Assembly: GCF_020907275.1 (NCBI RefSeq)
Contig: NZ_JAJJWI010000004.1
Coordinates: 1-64,000 of the forward strand
DNA from: Pontibacter silvestris
Lineage (GTDB): Bacteria; Bacteroidota; Bacteroidia; Cytophagales; Hymenobacteraceae
Length of the DNA: 64,000 nucleotides
Reading direction: 5' to 3'
The notes below the pieces were generated by a model. That model was not told the DNA's origin, searched no databases, and saw only the letters and a program-made list of their open reading frames with translations. Made by a program: the position numbers and the translations under genes. Of the stretch, positions 1 through 8,926 are shown piece by piece. Numbering within the stretch: the stretch's first letter is position 1; each line of letters begins with the position of its first letter.

Positions 1-69
1 CCATCATTACTTCTGAAGGAATACCAAATTTCTCATGATGTTATTTTCTGTACTCAAGTTAAATATAAT

Positions 70-1686
70 TTAAAACTCCAGGTTTACATCTTCCCTTATC
101 CAATTAGCTCTAACCTGAATTGCTTCTGGATATATATAAACCTTTTCTGGCTTTTTCTCAAGGTTAGGATCTCCCGAGTACCAGGTACCATCATTGTTTT
201 CATCCACCAGTACTCTAATCCTGTAGGTTTCTGGATCTACATTTTTAAACTCAAACCTAGACTGTACATCCTTTAATTCCTGAACAGGTTTAAAATCTTT
301 ATTGATTAACTGAAGCACAAAGTTTGTATAGTTTGAAGTGACTTTACCAGAAATGCTTCCTGTACCTTTGCTTTCAGATATGCTCAATGGCAGTACAGGG
401 AACTGTAGTCTTTCTCCTTCTATCGGTACTATGGCTGTGCTATCTATTACCAGGCTTAAATTTTTATTCCTGTTTTCAAGTTTGGGAAATGTAAAACTTA
501 ATTCTGTAGCAGTTCTGTCTAACATTATTTCCTTTGGATATTTTAAAGTCGTTAATGTGATGGAATCGGCTAAGATGCTTACAGGTGCTGCACCTGTGAT
601 AGTAATGGGTGTTTGAAATTCAATCGTTACCTGCTGATCTGGTTTGTATCCATTACTACTTCTGCTGTTGATAACTTTCAATTGAGCTCCTTTAATTTGT
701 TGTGCTATCTTACCTTGAAAGCTTATTTCAATAGTATCTGTCGCTATATTTCCTGCAGAATCAACAGCTGAGAGTATCGTTTTTCCACCAGTGTAATTTG
801 TAGTTTTAAACAGTTCTGCAGCCTTTCCGTTCGTGTTTATTTTGTGTGCCAAGGTATCATTTGCATTTCCTAATGGTTTAGCAAGGAAGCTTCTAATTCC
901 TTCATTATAGTTAGCCCTAAATCTATCTGCATAAGTTTCACGCTGCATCAGGATTGGCTTCTTCGTATCTATTTTTATAGTTTGGAGTTTTACATTTTGC
1001 TCTTGAGCTGCTACATAAACTGTTGTGTCCAGATAAGCTATTTTCTCATTTTCATTATCATAGAAAGAGTTGTTGTTCTTATCTACAATAGCATACAACC
1101 TATACTCTCCCTCTTTAATATTCTCCAGATTATAGTTACCTGCTGAGTCAGTTTGAGTCTGGTAGTAAGGCCTGTTCTTTCTGACATTGAGCGTATCGTT
1201 TGTCGGATATAAGGCTACCACTGCCTCTTTTTCTGGCACTTGTGTAAGCAGATCTACAACAGTTCCGCTTACGCGACTAGAGTCAATAAATGACCCGGTA
1301 CTAAAGGCAATTTTCAACCCTTGGGCTACATTCTTTTCTGTTATGTCCTGAACCCCTTTTCTAAAGTTAAAAGTGAAGGTCGTGCTATCCTGTAATTGAT
1401 TATCAAACTCAAGTGTCAATTGCTCTCTTTTTGAGTTTACCGTGTATTTATTTTGAGTATTTGGAGTGATCAGCAACTCTCTTGTCAGATTATTTGGCTG
1501 TACTTCTTCATCAAAAGTTAGTGTAACCGTGTTTGTTTTTACATTTAACTGTTGGTCTTTTGGTGTGCTGCTTACCAATTTTGGAGGAACCAAGTCCCGT
1601 TCACCTCCCTCAGGTGTATTTATTGTTGCGCATGAATTAAGTGCGCCTATGGTTGCCACTGTTAATAATATCTGGCGTAGCGTCAT
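70..1686 (-). CDS. Ig-like domain (Big_5 type) lipoprotein
   Basis: A 538-residue predicted outer-surface lipoprotein. The N-terminus is a lipoprotein signal ending in LNSC, with the lipidated Cys at residue 19. Residues about 33-140 look like a bacterial Ig-like domain of the Big_5/SbsA type (PPKLVSSTPKD start, TFDEEV core). Two later stretches, about 140-230 and 440-538, resemble carboxypeptidase-regulatory-like beta-sandwich repeats ending in RLYAIVDKNNN and RIRVLVDENNDG. The family is common in Bacteroidota, and its role is undefined; cell-surface binding or wall association is inference. It lies downstream of a methyltransferase gene on the same strand, but a strong hairpin (1710-1741) separates them, so it is probably transcribed alone. 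Confidence 0.85.
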   Translation of the reverse strand: MTLRQILLTVATIGALNSCATINTPEGGERDLVPPKLVSSTPKDQQLNVKTNTVTLTFDEEVQPNNLTRELLITPNTQNKYTVNSKREQLTLEFDNQLQDSTTFTFNFRKGVQDITEKNVAQGLKIAFSTGSFIDSSRVSGTVVDLLTQVPEKEAVVALYPTNDTLNVRKNRPYYQTQTDSAGNYNLENIKEGEYRLYAIVDKNNNSFYDNENEKIAYLDTTVYVAAQEQNVKLQTIKIDTKKPILMQRETYADRFRANYNEGIRSFLAKPLGNANDTLAHKINTNGKAAELFKTTNYTGGKTILSAVDSAGNIATDTIEISFQGKIAQQIKGAQLKVINSRSSNGYKPDQQVTIEFQTPITITGAAPVSILADSITLTTLKYPKEIMLDRTATELSFTFPKLENRNKNLSLVIDSTAIVPIEGERLQFPVLPLSISESKGTGSISGKVTSNYTNFVLQLINKDFKPVQELKDVQSRFEFKNVDPETYRIRVLVDENNDGTWYSGDPNLEKKPEKVYIYPEAIQVRANWIREDVNLEF

Positions 1687-1709
1687 ATGTGATAAGGGTT
1701 CTTTTAAAG

Positions 1710-1741
1710 TAAAAGAGGCAAGCGTAAGTTTGCCTCTTTTA
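1710..1741 (-). terminator. Hairpin terminator after methyltransferase gene
   Basis: A 12-bp perfect stem (TAAAAGAGGCAA and its complement) with an 8-nt loop lies just past the stop codon of the methyltransferase gene at 1770. A and T runs flank both sides, so it could end minus-strand transcripts from the mnmG side. Confidence 0.75.
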
Positions 1742-1769
1742 CCATATTTATCTTTAATAAAAGCTTTTG

Positions 1770-2657
1770 CTATTTTCGCTTAGCTACAAATATCAGGCTG
1801 GAATAATCGTTACCGTTTTTCTCTGCGTAACTGTTCGACTTGTAGCCATTCATTACGCTATTAATAACGTTTGTTTTGCCGTCTTTATGTTTCTCGCTTA
1901 ACATACTTACATAGTAAGCATCAAACTTCATAGGTAAAACCTCTTCTAACTTCATTTTATGCTTTTTCAGAAAGCGTTTCATAGTAGATTGAGTAAAATG
2001 GTACAGGTGGCGGGGCACATCATAAGCTGCCCAGTTTTCCTTGTACTGCTTTGCATCATGAGAATCTGCATTGGGTACTGCAATAATCATTGTTCCATCT
2101 TCCTGAAGCAGCGATAGAATACTGTCCATCGTCTCATTAAGTTTGTGGATATGTTCCAGTACATGCCATAGCGTTATTACCTCAAACTTCTCTCCTTCTA
2201 TATCCTGCAAATCTGATGCTATTATCTCCTCCGTTTCTGTAGATGCGATTTCTCTTGCTTTTGCATTAGGCTCTACACCACGAATCTCCCACCCGTCTTT
2301 TTTACATGCTCCTAAAAAAACGCCAGTGCCACAACCATAATCCAGAATACTTCCTTTGCTATGCGCGTACCTGTTGATAAGTTCTACTTTCTGTTTGGTA
2401 GTAATTGAGCGTACCACATGGTACGCTCTGTTGATAATTCCTGTCTTAATGTTGCTGTGTGAGATGTATTCCTCAGATTCATAGTACTTACTTAAGCTTT
2501 CTTCATCTGGCCTTGGGTTCGTAAACTTGAACGTGCAGTTCTCACATTCAACAATTACAAAACTCTCTTTCGATACAGCATTATCATTTACTACTAAAAA
2601 ATTTTTGAACTCTTGTTTGCCGCAGATCGGGCACTGTTCCAGTCTTTCGTAGCTCAT
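1770..2657 (-). CDS. Class I SAM-dependent methyltransferase with N-terminal Cys4 motif
   Basis: A 295-residue protein. The N-terminus has two CxxC pairs (C9/C12 and C38/C41) that probably bind zinc. It is followed by a Rossmann methyltransferase domain with motif I near residue 105 (ILDYGCGTG) and an acidic strand end (GVEPN). This layout matches the methyltransferase_11/23 proteins often found near cell-surface polysaccharide genes. The substrate cannot be read from the sequence. The start codon directly follows the mnmG stop codon (2658), so the two genes are very likely co-transcribed. No glycan genes are next to it, so an RNA or small-molecule substrate is equally possible. Confidence 0.88.
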   Translation of the reverse strand: MSYERLEQCPICGKQEFKNFLVVNDNAVSKESFVIVECENCTFKFTNPRPDEESLSKYYESEEYISHSNIKTGIINRAYHVVRSITTKQKVELINRYAHSKGSILDYGCGTGVFLGACKKDGWEIRGVEPNAKAREIASTETEEIIASDLQDIEGEKFEVITLWHVLEHIHKLNETMDSILSLLQEDGTMIIAVPNADSHDAKQYKENWAAYDVPRHLYHFTQSTMKRFLKKHKMKLEEVLPMKFDAYYVSMLSEKHKDGKTNVINSVMNGYKSNSYAEKNGNDYSSLIFVAKRK

Positions 2658-4520
2658 TTATTTTCCCAGGTATACCATTAACACTGATATGTCAGCAGGT
2701 GTTACACCGCTAATGCGTGAGGCCTGACCTATAGTTTCCGGATTAACTTTCAGCAACTTTTCCTTTGCCTCAGCTGATAAAGCAGGGATGTTGCGGTAAT
2801 TGATTTTTTCCTTGATAATGTAGTTTTCAAGTTCACTCATCTTCGTAGCCATTGAATACTCCTTCTCGATATAGCTTTCATATTTTACGGCTACACCTGC
2901 TTGCTCAATGCTATCTATCTTAAACTTGCTCAGGTATTCTTTTACTGATGGAACTGCAGCAGCAATGTGTTCTATCTCAATATTCGGGCGCTTTATAAGC
3001 TGACCCGCACGCTGCTTTTCTACAATAGGAGCAGAACCTAAGCTCTCTAGCATACTGTTGATATCTTCAGGATCAATCGGCTTATTATTCAAATAGGCGA
3101 TGATTTCTCCTGTTTCTTCAATCTTCTTATCCACAGCTTTCATTCGGGTTTCATCTGCTAAGCCTAGTTTATAACCCATGTTGGTAAGCCTTATGTCGGC
3201 ATTATCCTGGCGTAACAGAATGCGATGTTCTGCCCGAGATGTAAACATGCGATACGGTTCTTCTGTACCTTTATTTACTAAGTCATCAATTAATACACCA
3301 ATGTAAGCTTCTGAGCGCTTCAGTACAAATGGCTCTTTATTGTTGATCTTATTGTGGGCGTTTATGCCAGCCATTAATCCCTGGCAAGCTGCTTCTTCGT
3401 AACCTGTTGTTCCATTAATCTGGCCAGCGAAGTATAGGTTTTCTACCAACTTTGTTTCTAATGTCAGGTTAAGCTGCGTTGGTGGGAAGAAATCATATTC
3501 TATGGCATAGCCAGGTCTGAACATTTTGGCATTCTCAAAACCGACAATTTTTCGCAGTGCTTTTAACTGTACATCTTCTGGCAAGGAACTGGAAAAACCA
3601 TTTACATAAACTTCTACTGTACTCCATCCTTCGGGCTCTACAAAAATCTGGTGCCGGTCTCGATCTGCAAAACGATTGATTTTATCCTCAATTGATGGGC
3701 AGTAACGAGGACCTAAACCTTGGATACGGCCCTGGAACATTGGAGACTTTTCAAATCCTGTTTTTAGAATCTCATGTACTTCAGAATTTGTGTAAGTAAT
3801 ATAGCAGCTACGTTGTTGCTGTAGTGGTTCAGTATCGGTATAAGAGAATTTGGAGGGGTTCTCATCGCCGAACTGTTCTTCCATTTTACTATAGTCAAGT
3901 GAGCGTCCATCTACACGAGGAGGTGTGCCTGTCTTCATCCGACCTGCTTCGAAACCCAGATTTTTCAGATCTTCTGTAATACCTTTTGCTGATTTTTCAG
4001 CAGCTCTCCCCCCCCCTAGTTGTTTTTCTCCTATGTGGATAATTCCATTCAAAAACGTACCATTAGTTAAGACTACCGCTTTTGCGCGTATAGTTATCCC
4101 CAGGCTTGTTCGTATACCAACCGCTTTATCGTCCTCTACTTCTATACCTGTTACCATCTCCTGCCAAAAGTCTACATTTTCCGTTTGCTCTAAAGAAAGT
4201 CTCCAGGCCTCAGCAAAACGCATGCGGTCACTCTGTGCTCTTGGGCTCCACATAGCGGGCCCTTTTGATTTATTAAGCATGCGGAACTGGATCATGGTTT
4301 GGTCAGTAATAATACCGCTCATCCCACCCAACGCATCTATCTCGCGAACTATCTGCCCTTTGGCTACACCACCCATTGCCGGGTTACATGACATTTGGGC
4401 AATTGTATTCATGTTCATGGTTGCTAGCAGCACCTTTGAACCCATCTTAGCAGCTGCGGCTGCGGCCTCACAGCCCGCATGCCCAGCCCCTACTACTATA
4501 ATATCGTATTCTGGAAACAT
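2658..4520 (-). CDS. mnmG: tRNA uridine-5-carboxymethylaminomethyl(34) synthesis enzyme MnmG
   Basis: A 620-residue FAD protein of normal length for MnmG/GidA. With MnmE it installs the cmnm5 group on wobble U34 of tRNAs, supporting accurate decoding. The dinucleotide-binding motif GAGHAGCEA is at residues 11-19, followed by the family block CNPAMGGVAKG and the C-terminal FAD block GQINGTTGYEEAACQG. A run of nine G on the coding strand (4008-4016) encodes part of the conserved GGGRA segment. The gene lies immediately downstream (minus direction) of a perfect parS palindrome. mnmG/gidA is a classical origin-proximal gene in many bacteria. Confidence 0.98.
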   Translation of the reverse strand: MFPEYDIIVVGAGHAGCEAAAAAAKMGSKVLLATMNMNTIAQMSCNPAMGGVAKGQIVREIDALGGMSGIITDQTMIQFRMLNKSKGPAMWSPRAQSDRMRFAEAWRLSLEQTENVDFWQEMVTGIEVEDDKAVGIRTSLGITIRAKAVVLTNGTFLNGIIHIGEKQLGGGRAAEKSAKGITEDLKNLGFEAGRMKTGTPPRVDGRSLDYSKMEEQFGDENPSKFSYTDTEPLQQQRSCYITYTNSEVHEILKTGFEKSPMFQGRIQGLGPRYCPSIEDKINRFADRDRHQIFVEPEGWSTVEVYVNGFSSSLPEDVQLKALRKIVGFENAKMFRPGYAIEYDFFPPTQLNLTLETKLVENLYFAGQINGTTGYEEAACQGLMAGINAHNKINNKEPFVLKRSEAYIGVLIDDLVNKGTEEPYRMFTSRAEHRILLRQDNADIRLTNMGYKLGLADETRMKAVDKKIEETGEIIAYLNNKPIDPEDINSMLESLGSAPIVEKQRAGQLIKRPNIEIEHIAAAVPSVKEYLSKFKIDSIEQAGVAVKYESYIEKEYSMATKMSELENYIIKEKINYRNIPALSAEAKEKLLKVNPETIGQASRISGVTPADISVLMVYLGK

Positions 4521-4536
4521 GTACTTCTGATTTTAT

Positions 4537-4558
4537 AGATGTTTCACGTGAAACATCT
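4537..4558. promoter_or_regulatory. parS: parS-like ParB/Spo0J binding palindrome
   Basis: The 16-mer TGTTTCACGTGAAACA at 4540-4555 is the canonical bacterial parS palindrome. The symmetry extends to a perfect 22-bp palindrome at 4537-4558. It lies in the 65-bp gap between ybeY and mnmG. ParB nucleates here on chromosomes to drive origin segregation and SMC loading (established knowledge). Occupancy in this organism is inferred from sequence alone. Confidence 0.9.
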
Positions 4559-4585
4559 GCGGGAGAAACCTAATTCCTTTTTGAG

Positions 4586-5014
4586 TTAAAATTTTCTCAA
4601 AGATAAGGAAGAATCCTCTTCTTTACGCATAAGTGTCTCTTCCTCTTTAGTCTTATCTTTGAAGCCCAATAAATGAAGGACACCATGTATAATAACACGG
4701 TGTAGTTCATCTTCAAAATTAGTCCCTAAAGAAGTTGAGTTGTCGCGGACTCGGTCTATACTTATAAAAATATCACCTTCAACGGTGCCATCCTCATCGG
4801 CATTGTTGAAGGTGATTATATCTGTGAGGGTATCATGGAAGAGATACTCAACATTGATCTCGTGAAGGTAATCGTCAGAGCAAAAAATGTAAGTGAGATT
4901 AACTAAGTCGTGATCATGTTGCTCTACTATAGTTGCTATCCACTCTGATATTTGATCCTGGTTTTGTAGCGTGAACTCTATGTCTTCGCTAAAGAACTCA
5001 ATTGGAAGATCCAT
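4586..5014 (-). CDS. ybeY: Endoribonuclease YbeY (rRNA maturation factor)
   Basis: A 142-residue metal-dependent RNase of the UPF0054 family that acts in 16S rRNA 3' end maturation and ribosome quality control. The signature HGVLHLLGFKD carries the first two zinc-ligand histidines. The third ligand position of the classical H-x3-H-x5-H motif holds Asp, a variant I believe is common in Bacteroidota. The start codon overlaps the end of the upstream ATPase gene by 17 bp, so the two are translationally linked. It sits upstream of mnmG, with only the parS site between. Confidence 0.93.
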   Translation of the reverse strand: MDLPIEFFSEDIEFTLQNQDQISEWIATIVEQHDHDLVNLTYIFCSDDYLHEINVEYLFHDTLTDIITFNNADEDGTVEGDIFISIDRVRDNSTSLGTNFEDELHRVIIHGVLHLLGFKDKTKEEETLMRKEEDSSLSLRKF

Positions 5015-5423
5015 TCTGTGAAGGAGCGATATTAAATATTAACTGTACTTTTTTGCCGTCTTCAGAAAAATTAACTTCATCGCAAAGGTTCCGCATTAGG
5101 AAAATGCCACGGCCACCAGGATTCTCAAGGTTCTCTGGTGCAGTTGGGTCAGGCAGGTTCTCATAGTCAAAGCCAGGACCTTCATCTTCTACCTCAAAAA
5201 TTAACTGATTCTGATCAACCTGTAAAGTAAGATAGACGTTCTTGTCTTTATCAAACTTATTGCCGTGCCGGATGGCATTGTTTACAGATTCTGTAACAGC
5301 AACCATAATGTTGCCATAAATATCATCCTCAAACTCGAATTCTTCCTTAGAGTTATCTATAAAGCTTTCAATTACTCGGATGTTCTCGATTAAGGAAGGA
5401 ATCTGAATTTTAACTTGATTCAT
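4998..5423 (-). CDS. RsbW-like serine kinase / anti-sigma ATP-binding protein
   Basis: A 141-residue stand-alone HATPase_c domain. The N-box is ESVNNAIRHGNKFD, G1 is DEGPGFD and G2 is GGRGIFLMRN. This matches anti-sigma-factor kinases of the RsbW/SpoIIAB type, which phosphorylate STAS antagonists and hold sigma factors. Neither a STAS partner nor a sigma factor is nearby, so the target is unknown. The 3' end overlaps ybeY by 17 bp, and the DUF4175 gene lies upstream with a short 37-bp gap. The likely operon is DUF4175, ATPase, ybeY. Confidence 0.85.
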   Translation of the reverse strand: MNQVKIQIPSLIENIRVIESFIDNSKEEFEFEDDIYGNIMVAVTESVNNAIRHGNKFDKDKNVYLTLQVDQNQLIFEVEDEGPGFDYENLPDPTAPENLENPGGRGIFLMRNLCDEVNFSEDGKKVQLIFNIAPSQNGSSN

Positions 5424-5460
5424 ATTAATCTACGTGTGTAACTATAGGTGCTTAATTGAT

Positions 5461-8400
5461 TTATTTATTACTAATGCTTTGGAAATACTCATTAACCTTC
5501 TGCTTGTAATACGGAGACAAAGCCGGAGGTATGGTTTTAAGTAATTCCGTTTGCTTTTCTTTTGCTTTTAAATATTTCTCGAATTTTGGAGGTATTTTAC
5601 GAGGAACATTCTGAGCTGTTTTAGCTTCACGTTTGTTATCAAGCTCCCGCTCTTTCATGGATTTCTCAGCCTCCAGCAAACGCGTCAGAATTTCTCGTTG
5701 GCGCATTATGGTTTGCTCAGTCAAACGTTTATTAACGAGATCAGTCTCGCTTTGTTCCATCATCTTACTGATATTTCCGACGTCACCATTTTTGCCCTGC
5801 TCACCAGGTTTACTACCCTGCTTTTCCATTTCTTTCATGGCATTTCGGAGAGCCTCCTGCTCAGCAGCCAATTTAGCTAATTCTTCAGAAAGAGCCTTGC
5901 CTGATTTGCCTCCTTTTTTTAATTCTTCCATTTTTTTATTCAAAGCATCCTGCATTTTACCTAGATCACCAGGTTGAGGCTTGTTTCCTTTCTGGTTTCC
6001 GGCCATGCCGCCCTGCATTTGTTGCATAGCCTGCTGCATTTGCTTCAGAGCATCGTTCAGCATCAGAGCAAGATTATTCATAGACGTCATGGCTAACTGT
6101 TGCTGGGCGGTGGCTTTGCCAACGTTCCGGTCGCGGAGTTCCTGCATACTGTTGTCCATGCTCTGATTCATTTGCGCTACCTCACGTGTAACATAGGACT
6201 GAATCTGGAACACTTTCTTTGCTAAAGAGAAAAGGCTATCTTCAATAACTTTTGAGTTATCACGAAGGTTGAGCTGTTGCTGTGACAGCGTGATAAAACG
6301 CGGGTCGCTCTGGTTTACTCCACGGAATTGCTTCATCAGAGCTTCCTGATCAAAAGAAAGCTTAATAAGGTTTTCTAATATATCCCGAAGATGGTCTAAG
6401 TTCTGCTGCATGCCCGACATGCTCATGCTAGTGTTCATCTGCTCCATTTGCTTAGCCATTTCCTGCATCTTCTGCCCTGTTTTCTGCTGCGATTCGCTGG
6501 CTTTCTGGTTTTGCTGCTTTTGGAGCTGTTGCTGACTCTGTTGCATTTGCTGTTCAACCTGCTTCTGATCCTTTTGCTGCTGCTCTTCATCCATAGCATT
6601 AGGGTTTTGCAGCTTTTTATTTAGCTCCTTCATCTCTTCCATCTGCTCTTTCAAGCCTTCAAAGTCCTGCTTTATCTCCTCTTGCTCCTGTTGTAGTTGC
6701 GCATTGTCTTCCTGCTTTTGCGCTGTTTTTTCAGATAACTCCTGTTGTTCCTTTGCCATCTCCTCTAGCTTTGAAGTTACATTGTCTAGCTTCTGTTCAA
6801 ACTGAAGTTGTTTAAAGAGTTCCAATGCACGGTCAAGCTCTCGTTCCAGGTTTCGTTCCCGATTGTCAAGCTTGCTTAACAGTTTCTGTAATTCAGGGTC
6901 ATTGGCTTGTTTCTCCTGCAGCAGTTTCTCTAGTTCTTCGTACAGCTTTTTTGTTTCCTCATCTAAGAGGTCCTCCATTAGTTTCTGAAGTTCTTGGCTT
7001 TTCTCTGCAAGTTGTTTGTCCTGCTCGCTTAATATGTTTTGCCTTTTATTAAGCTCATCAAAAAGCGATTTCATGGAGGAGATATCCTGCTCCAGTTGTT
7101 TCTTCTTCTGAACGAGATCTTCCAGCTGCTTTTTGTCCTGCCAGCTTAGCTCCCGCTTTGTTTTCATTTTCTCTTCTGATTTAGCCAGTTCATCTTTTAG
7201 TTGAGTTGATTTCTGTAAAGACTTACTTAGCTGGCTCGCCACCGATTGGGCATTATTATCCAGTTCCTTTTGTAGTTCGTGCTTGCTAGGTACTTTTAGC
7301 TCGAATGTGCGGGTGCGGGCACTTTTATGACCGTGGATACCATCATTATCCCACACCTGTACAAAGTACTCCAGCTTATCGCCAGGCTGCATATTTAGAG
7401 CAGTTGTATTCCACTGATAGTAATAAGTCTGGCTTAGCTGTTGCTTGTTGAGCGGAAGTGCCTGTGCTTTATATGTTGCCTCCGGATTAGAATCGTTGCT
7501 GACGCGGTAGTTCAGCGTAAGCCGGGTTAAACCATAGTCATCCGACACATCTCCACCTAAAACCAAAAAGCTATAAAGGGTAGTATCCTGGTACTGCTCA
7601 ATGCTTATCTGAGGCTGACGATCAGGAATAGTGCTTACTTGGTAACTGATCTGCTCTTTGTTGCTGCTATGGTTGTTTGTAAGCTTAATACTATAGTTCT
7701 GGCTCTGGTTAAACTTTTTACTTGCATCAAAAGAATCTCCGTCTTTTTTAGTAGTTATGGTTTCTCCTGGTTCTTCAAAAATAAGGCTGACTCTTTCTGT
7801 TTCTGTAGCTTTAAAGTTCCAGGTAAGGGTACTTCCTTCGGGTATGGTGGCATTACCAGTGTTTTGCACCACTTCTGGTTTACGGTTTAGGTAAGCCGGG
7901 TACTTAACCTCCATCTGAAAGTCTTTAAGGTTAGGGCGGGACAAAAGCTGTAGCTGATAACTATCCGACATAAAACCTGAGCCTTCCAACTGAAACTCTA
8001 CAGGTTTTTGTGGTTGCTTAAAAGTGTAGGAATAAATGTTGTTGCCATTGCTGCTTAACTTCTGACGACGCCCATTATAGTTAATGTATACCTCATTAGG
8101 AACAGCTGTTCCCTCCACTCCTACATTTAAAACGAAGTCTTCGCCCCGGTAAGTCCGGAGCTGGTTGTTTTGCACTACAAACTCAAATGGTGCCAGCGGG
8201 GCATAATATTTTTTATAGTTAACGATACGCTCTGTGCCCTGTACAAAAATGGCGGGGTAAACCAGCGCTATAAGTAGGGCCGCTACTACCGGAAGTGCTA
8301 TGTATTTGAGCAGAGGCTTGTTCTCTTTATATGTGACAGCCTCTGAAAAACGAAGATTATTTAACTGCCCTGTTCGTTGTTCTATACTGGCAGCAATAAG

Positions 8401-8775
8401 CTCATTGGTTTTATCGAAGTTCTTAAGCTGAATAGCGTTTAACAGCTTATCCCGTACGTCAGGGTAATGGGTACCTACATTAAGTGCTGCCTGTTCATCG
8501 GTTAATAGCTTCTTCAGGTTTGCAATGGCGGAAAGCGGTATGGCTATCCAGCGAACAAAAACATAAATTACTAATGCAACAAAAGAGAACAGCAGGAAAG
8601 CCCGCACATACTGCGGAAAGTAAAATAGGTATTCCAGTAAGCTATAAATAATATAAATGGAAATAAGCATTCCCACAGCAAAAATGCTACCTCTGAGCAG
8701 TAGGTTAAGGTAGAATTTCTTTTTGTACTTCTGGAGCTGATGCAGCAGCCTGTCAAGGGCATCGTTGTTTTTCAT
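5461..8775 (-). CDS. Giant DUF4175 membrane protein with Gln/Lys-rich coiled coil
   Basis: An 1104-residue protein. Two membrane segments lie near residues 29-80 and a third near 155-175. A large beta-rich extracytoplasmic-type region follows (about 180-490). Then comes a very long Glu/Lys/Gln-rich stretch (about 500-1060) with strong heptad character and runs such as QQSQQQLQKQ, predicted to form coiled coil. The layout matches the DUF4175 family, known mainly from Bacteroidota and Alphaproteobacteria and functionally uncharacterised. A membrane-anchored scaffold is inference. It is the first gene of the probable operon with the RsbW-like ATPase and ybeY. Confidence 0.85.
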   Translation of the reverse strand: MKNNDALDRLLHQLQKYKKKFYLNLLLRGSIFAVGMLISIYIIYSLLEYLFYFPQYVRAFLLFSFVALVIYVFVRWIAIPLSAIANLKKLLTDEQAALNVGTHYPDVRDKLLNAIQLKNFDKTNELIAASIEQRTGQLNNLRFSEAVTYKENKPLLKYIALPVVAALLIALVYPAIFVQGTERIVNYKKYYAPLAPFEFVVQNNQLRTYRGEDFVLNVGVEGTAVPNEVYINYNGRRQKLSSNGNNIYSYTFKQPQKPVEFQLEGSGFMSDSYQLQLLSRPNLKDFQMEVKYPAYLNRKPEVVQNTGNATIPEGSTLTWNFKATETERVSLIFEEPGETITTKKDGDSFDASKKFNQSQNYSIKLTNNHSSNKEQISYQVSTIPDRQPQISIEQYQDTTLYSFLVLGGDVSDDYGLTRLTLNYRVSNDSNPEATYKAQALPLNKQQLSQTYYYQWNTTALNMQPGDKLEYFVQVWDNDGIHGHKSARTRTFELKVPSKHELQKELDNNAQSVASQLSKSLQKSTQLKDELAKSEEKMKTKRELSWQDKKQLEDLVQKKKQLEQDISSMKSLFDELNKRQNILSEQDKQLAEKSQELQKLMEDLLDEETKKLYEELEKLLQEKQANDPELQKLLSKLDNRERNLERELDRALELFKQLQFEQKLDNVTSKLEEMAKEQQELSEKTAQKQEDNAQLQQEQEEIKQDFEGLKEQMEEMKELNKKLQNPNAMDEEQQQKDQKQVEQQMQQSQQQLQKQQNQKASESQQKTGQKMQEMAKQMEQMNTSMSMSGMQQNLDHLRDILENLIKLSFDQEALMKQFRGVNQSDPRFITLSQQQLNLRDNSKVIEDSLFSLAKKVFQIQSYVTREVAQMNQSMDNSMQELRDRNVGKATAQQQLAMTSMNNLALMLNDALKQMQQAMQQMQGGMAGNQKGNKPQPGDLGKMQDALNKKMEELKKGGKSGKALSEELAKLAAEQEALRNAMKEMEKQGSKPGEQGKNGDVGNISKMMEQSETDLVNKRLTEQTIMRQREILTRLLEAEKSMKERELDNKREAKTAQNVPRKIPPKFEKYLKAKEKQTELLKTIPPALSPYYKQKVNEYFQSISNK

Positions 8776-8877
8776 CTCTCTGCTTTTAATACTTTTAAGG
8801 CATGATAACTACAGTTATTGGTTAAGCCTGTGCATTTAACTTGTTGCAGATTAATGCATAGTGGGTTTAACAGGTGA

Positions 8878-8910
8878 CTAAAGTATAAACTATGAACGTT
8901 TATACTTTAG
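8878..8910. repeat. A/T-rich hairpin downstream of exodeoxyribonuclease gene
   Basis: Perfect 13-bp arms (CTAAAGTATAAAC and complement) flank a 7-nt loop. It lies 17 bp past the stop of the exonuclease gene and upstream of the DUF4175 gene. It lacks a clear U-tract, so it is either a weak terminator for the exonuclease transcript or an operator for the DUF4175 operon. Confidence 0.55.
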
Positions 8911-8926
8911 TATACTACCTCTCCTC

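Noticed and set aside
1..69. Start of a further minus-strand gene
   Set aside because: Only a very short open stretch before the window edge; not supportable.
3127..3135. DnaA box TTATCCACA in mnmG as an origin
   Set aside because: A single box within a coding region, with one more at 42397; no cluster and no A/T unwinding element.
5461..6900. Repetitive CTGCTG-rich DNA as a CRISPR or tandem array
   Set aside because: It encodes the Gln/Glu/Lys coiled coil of the DUF4175 protein; units are irregular and in frame.
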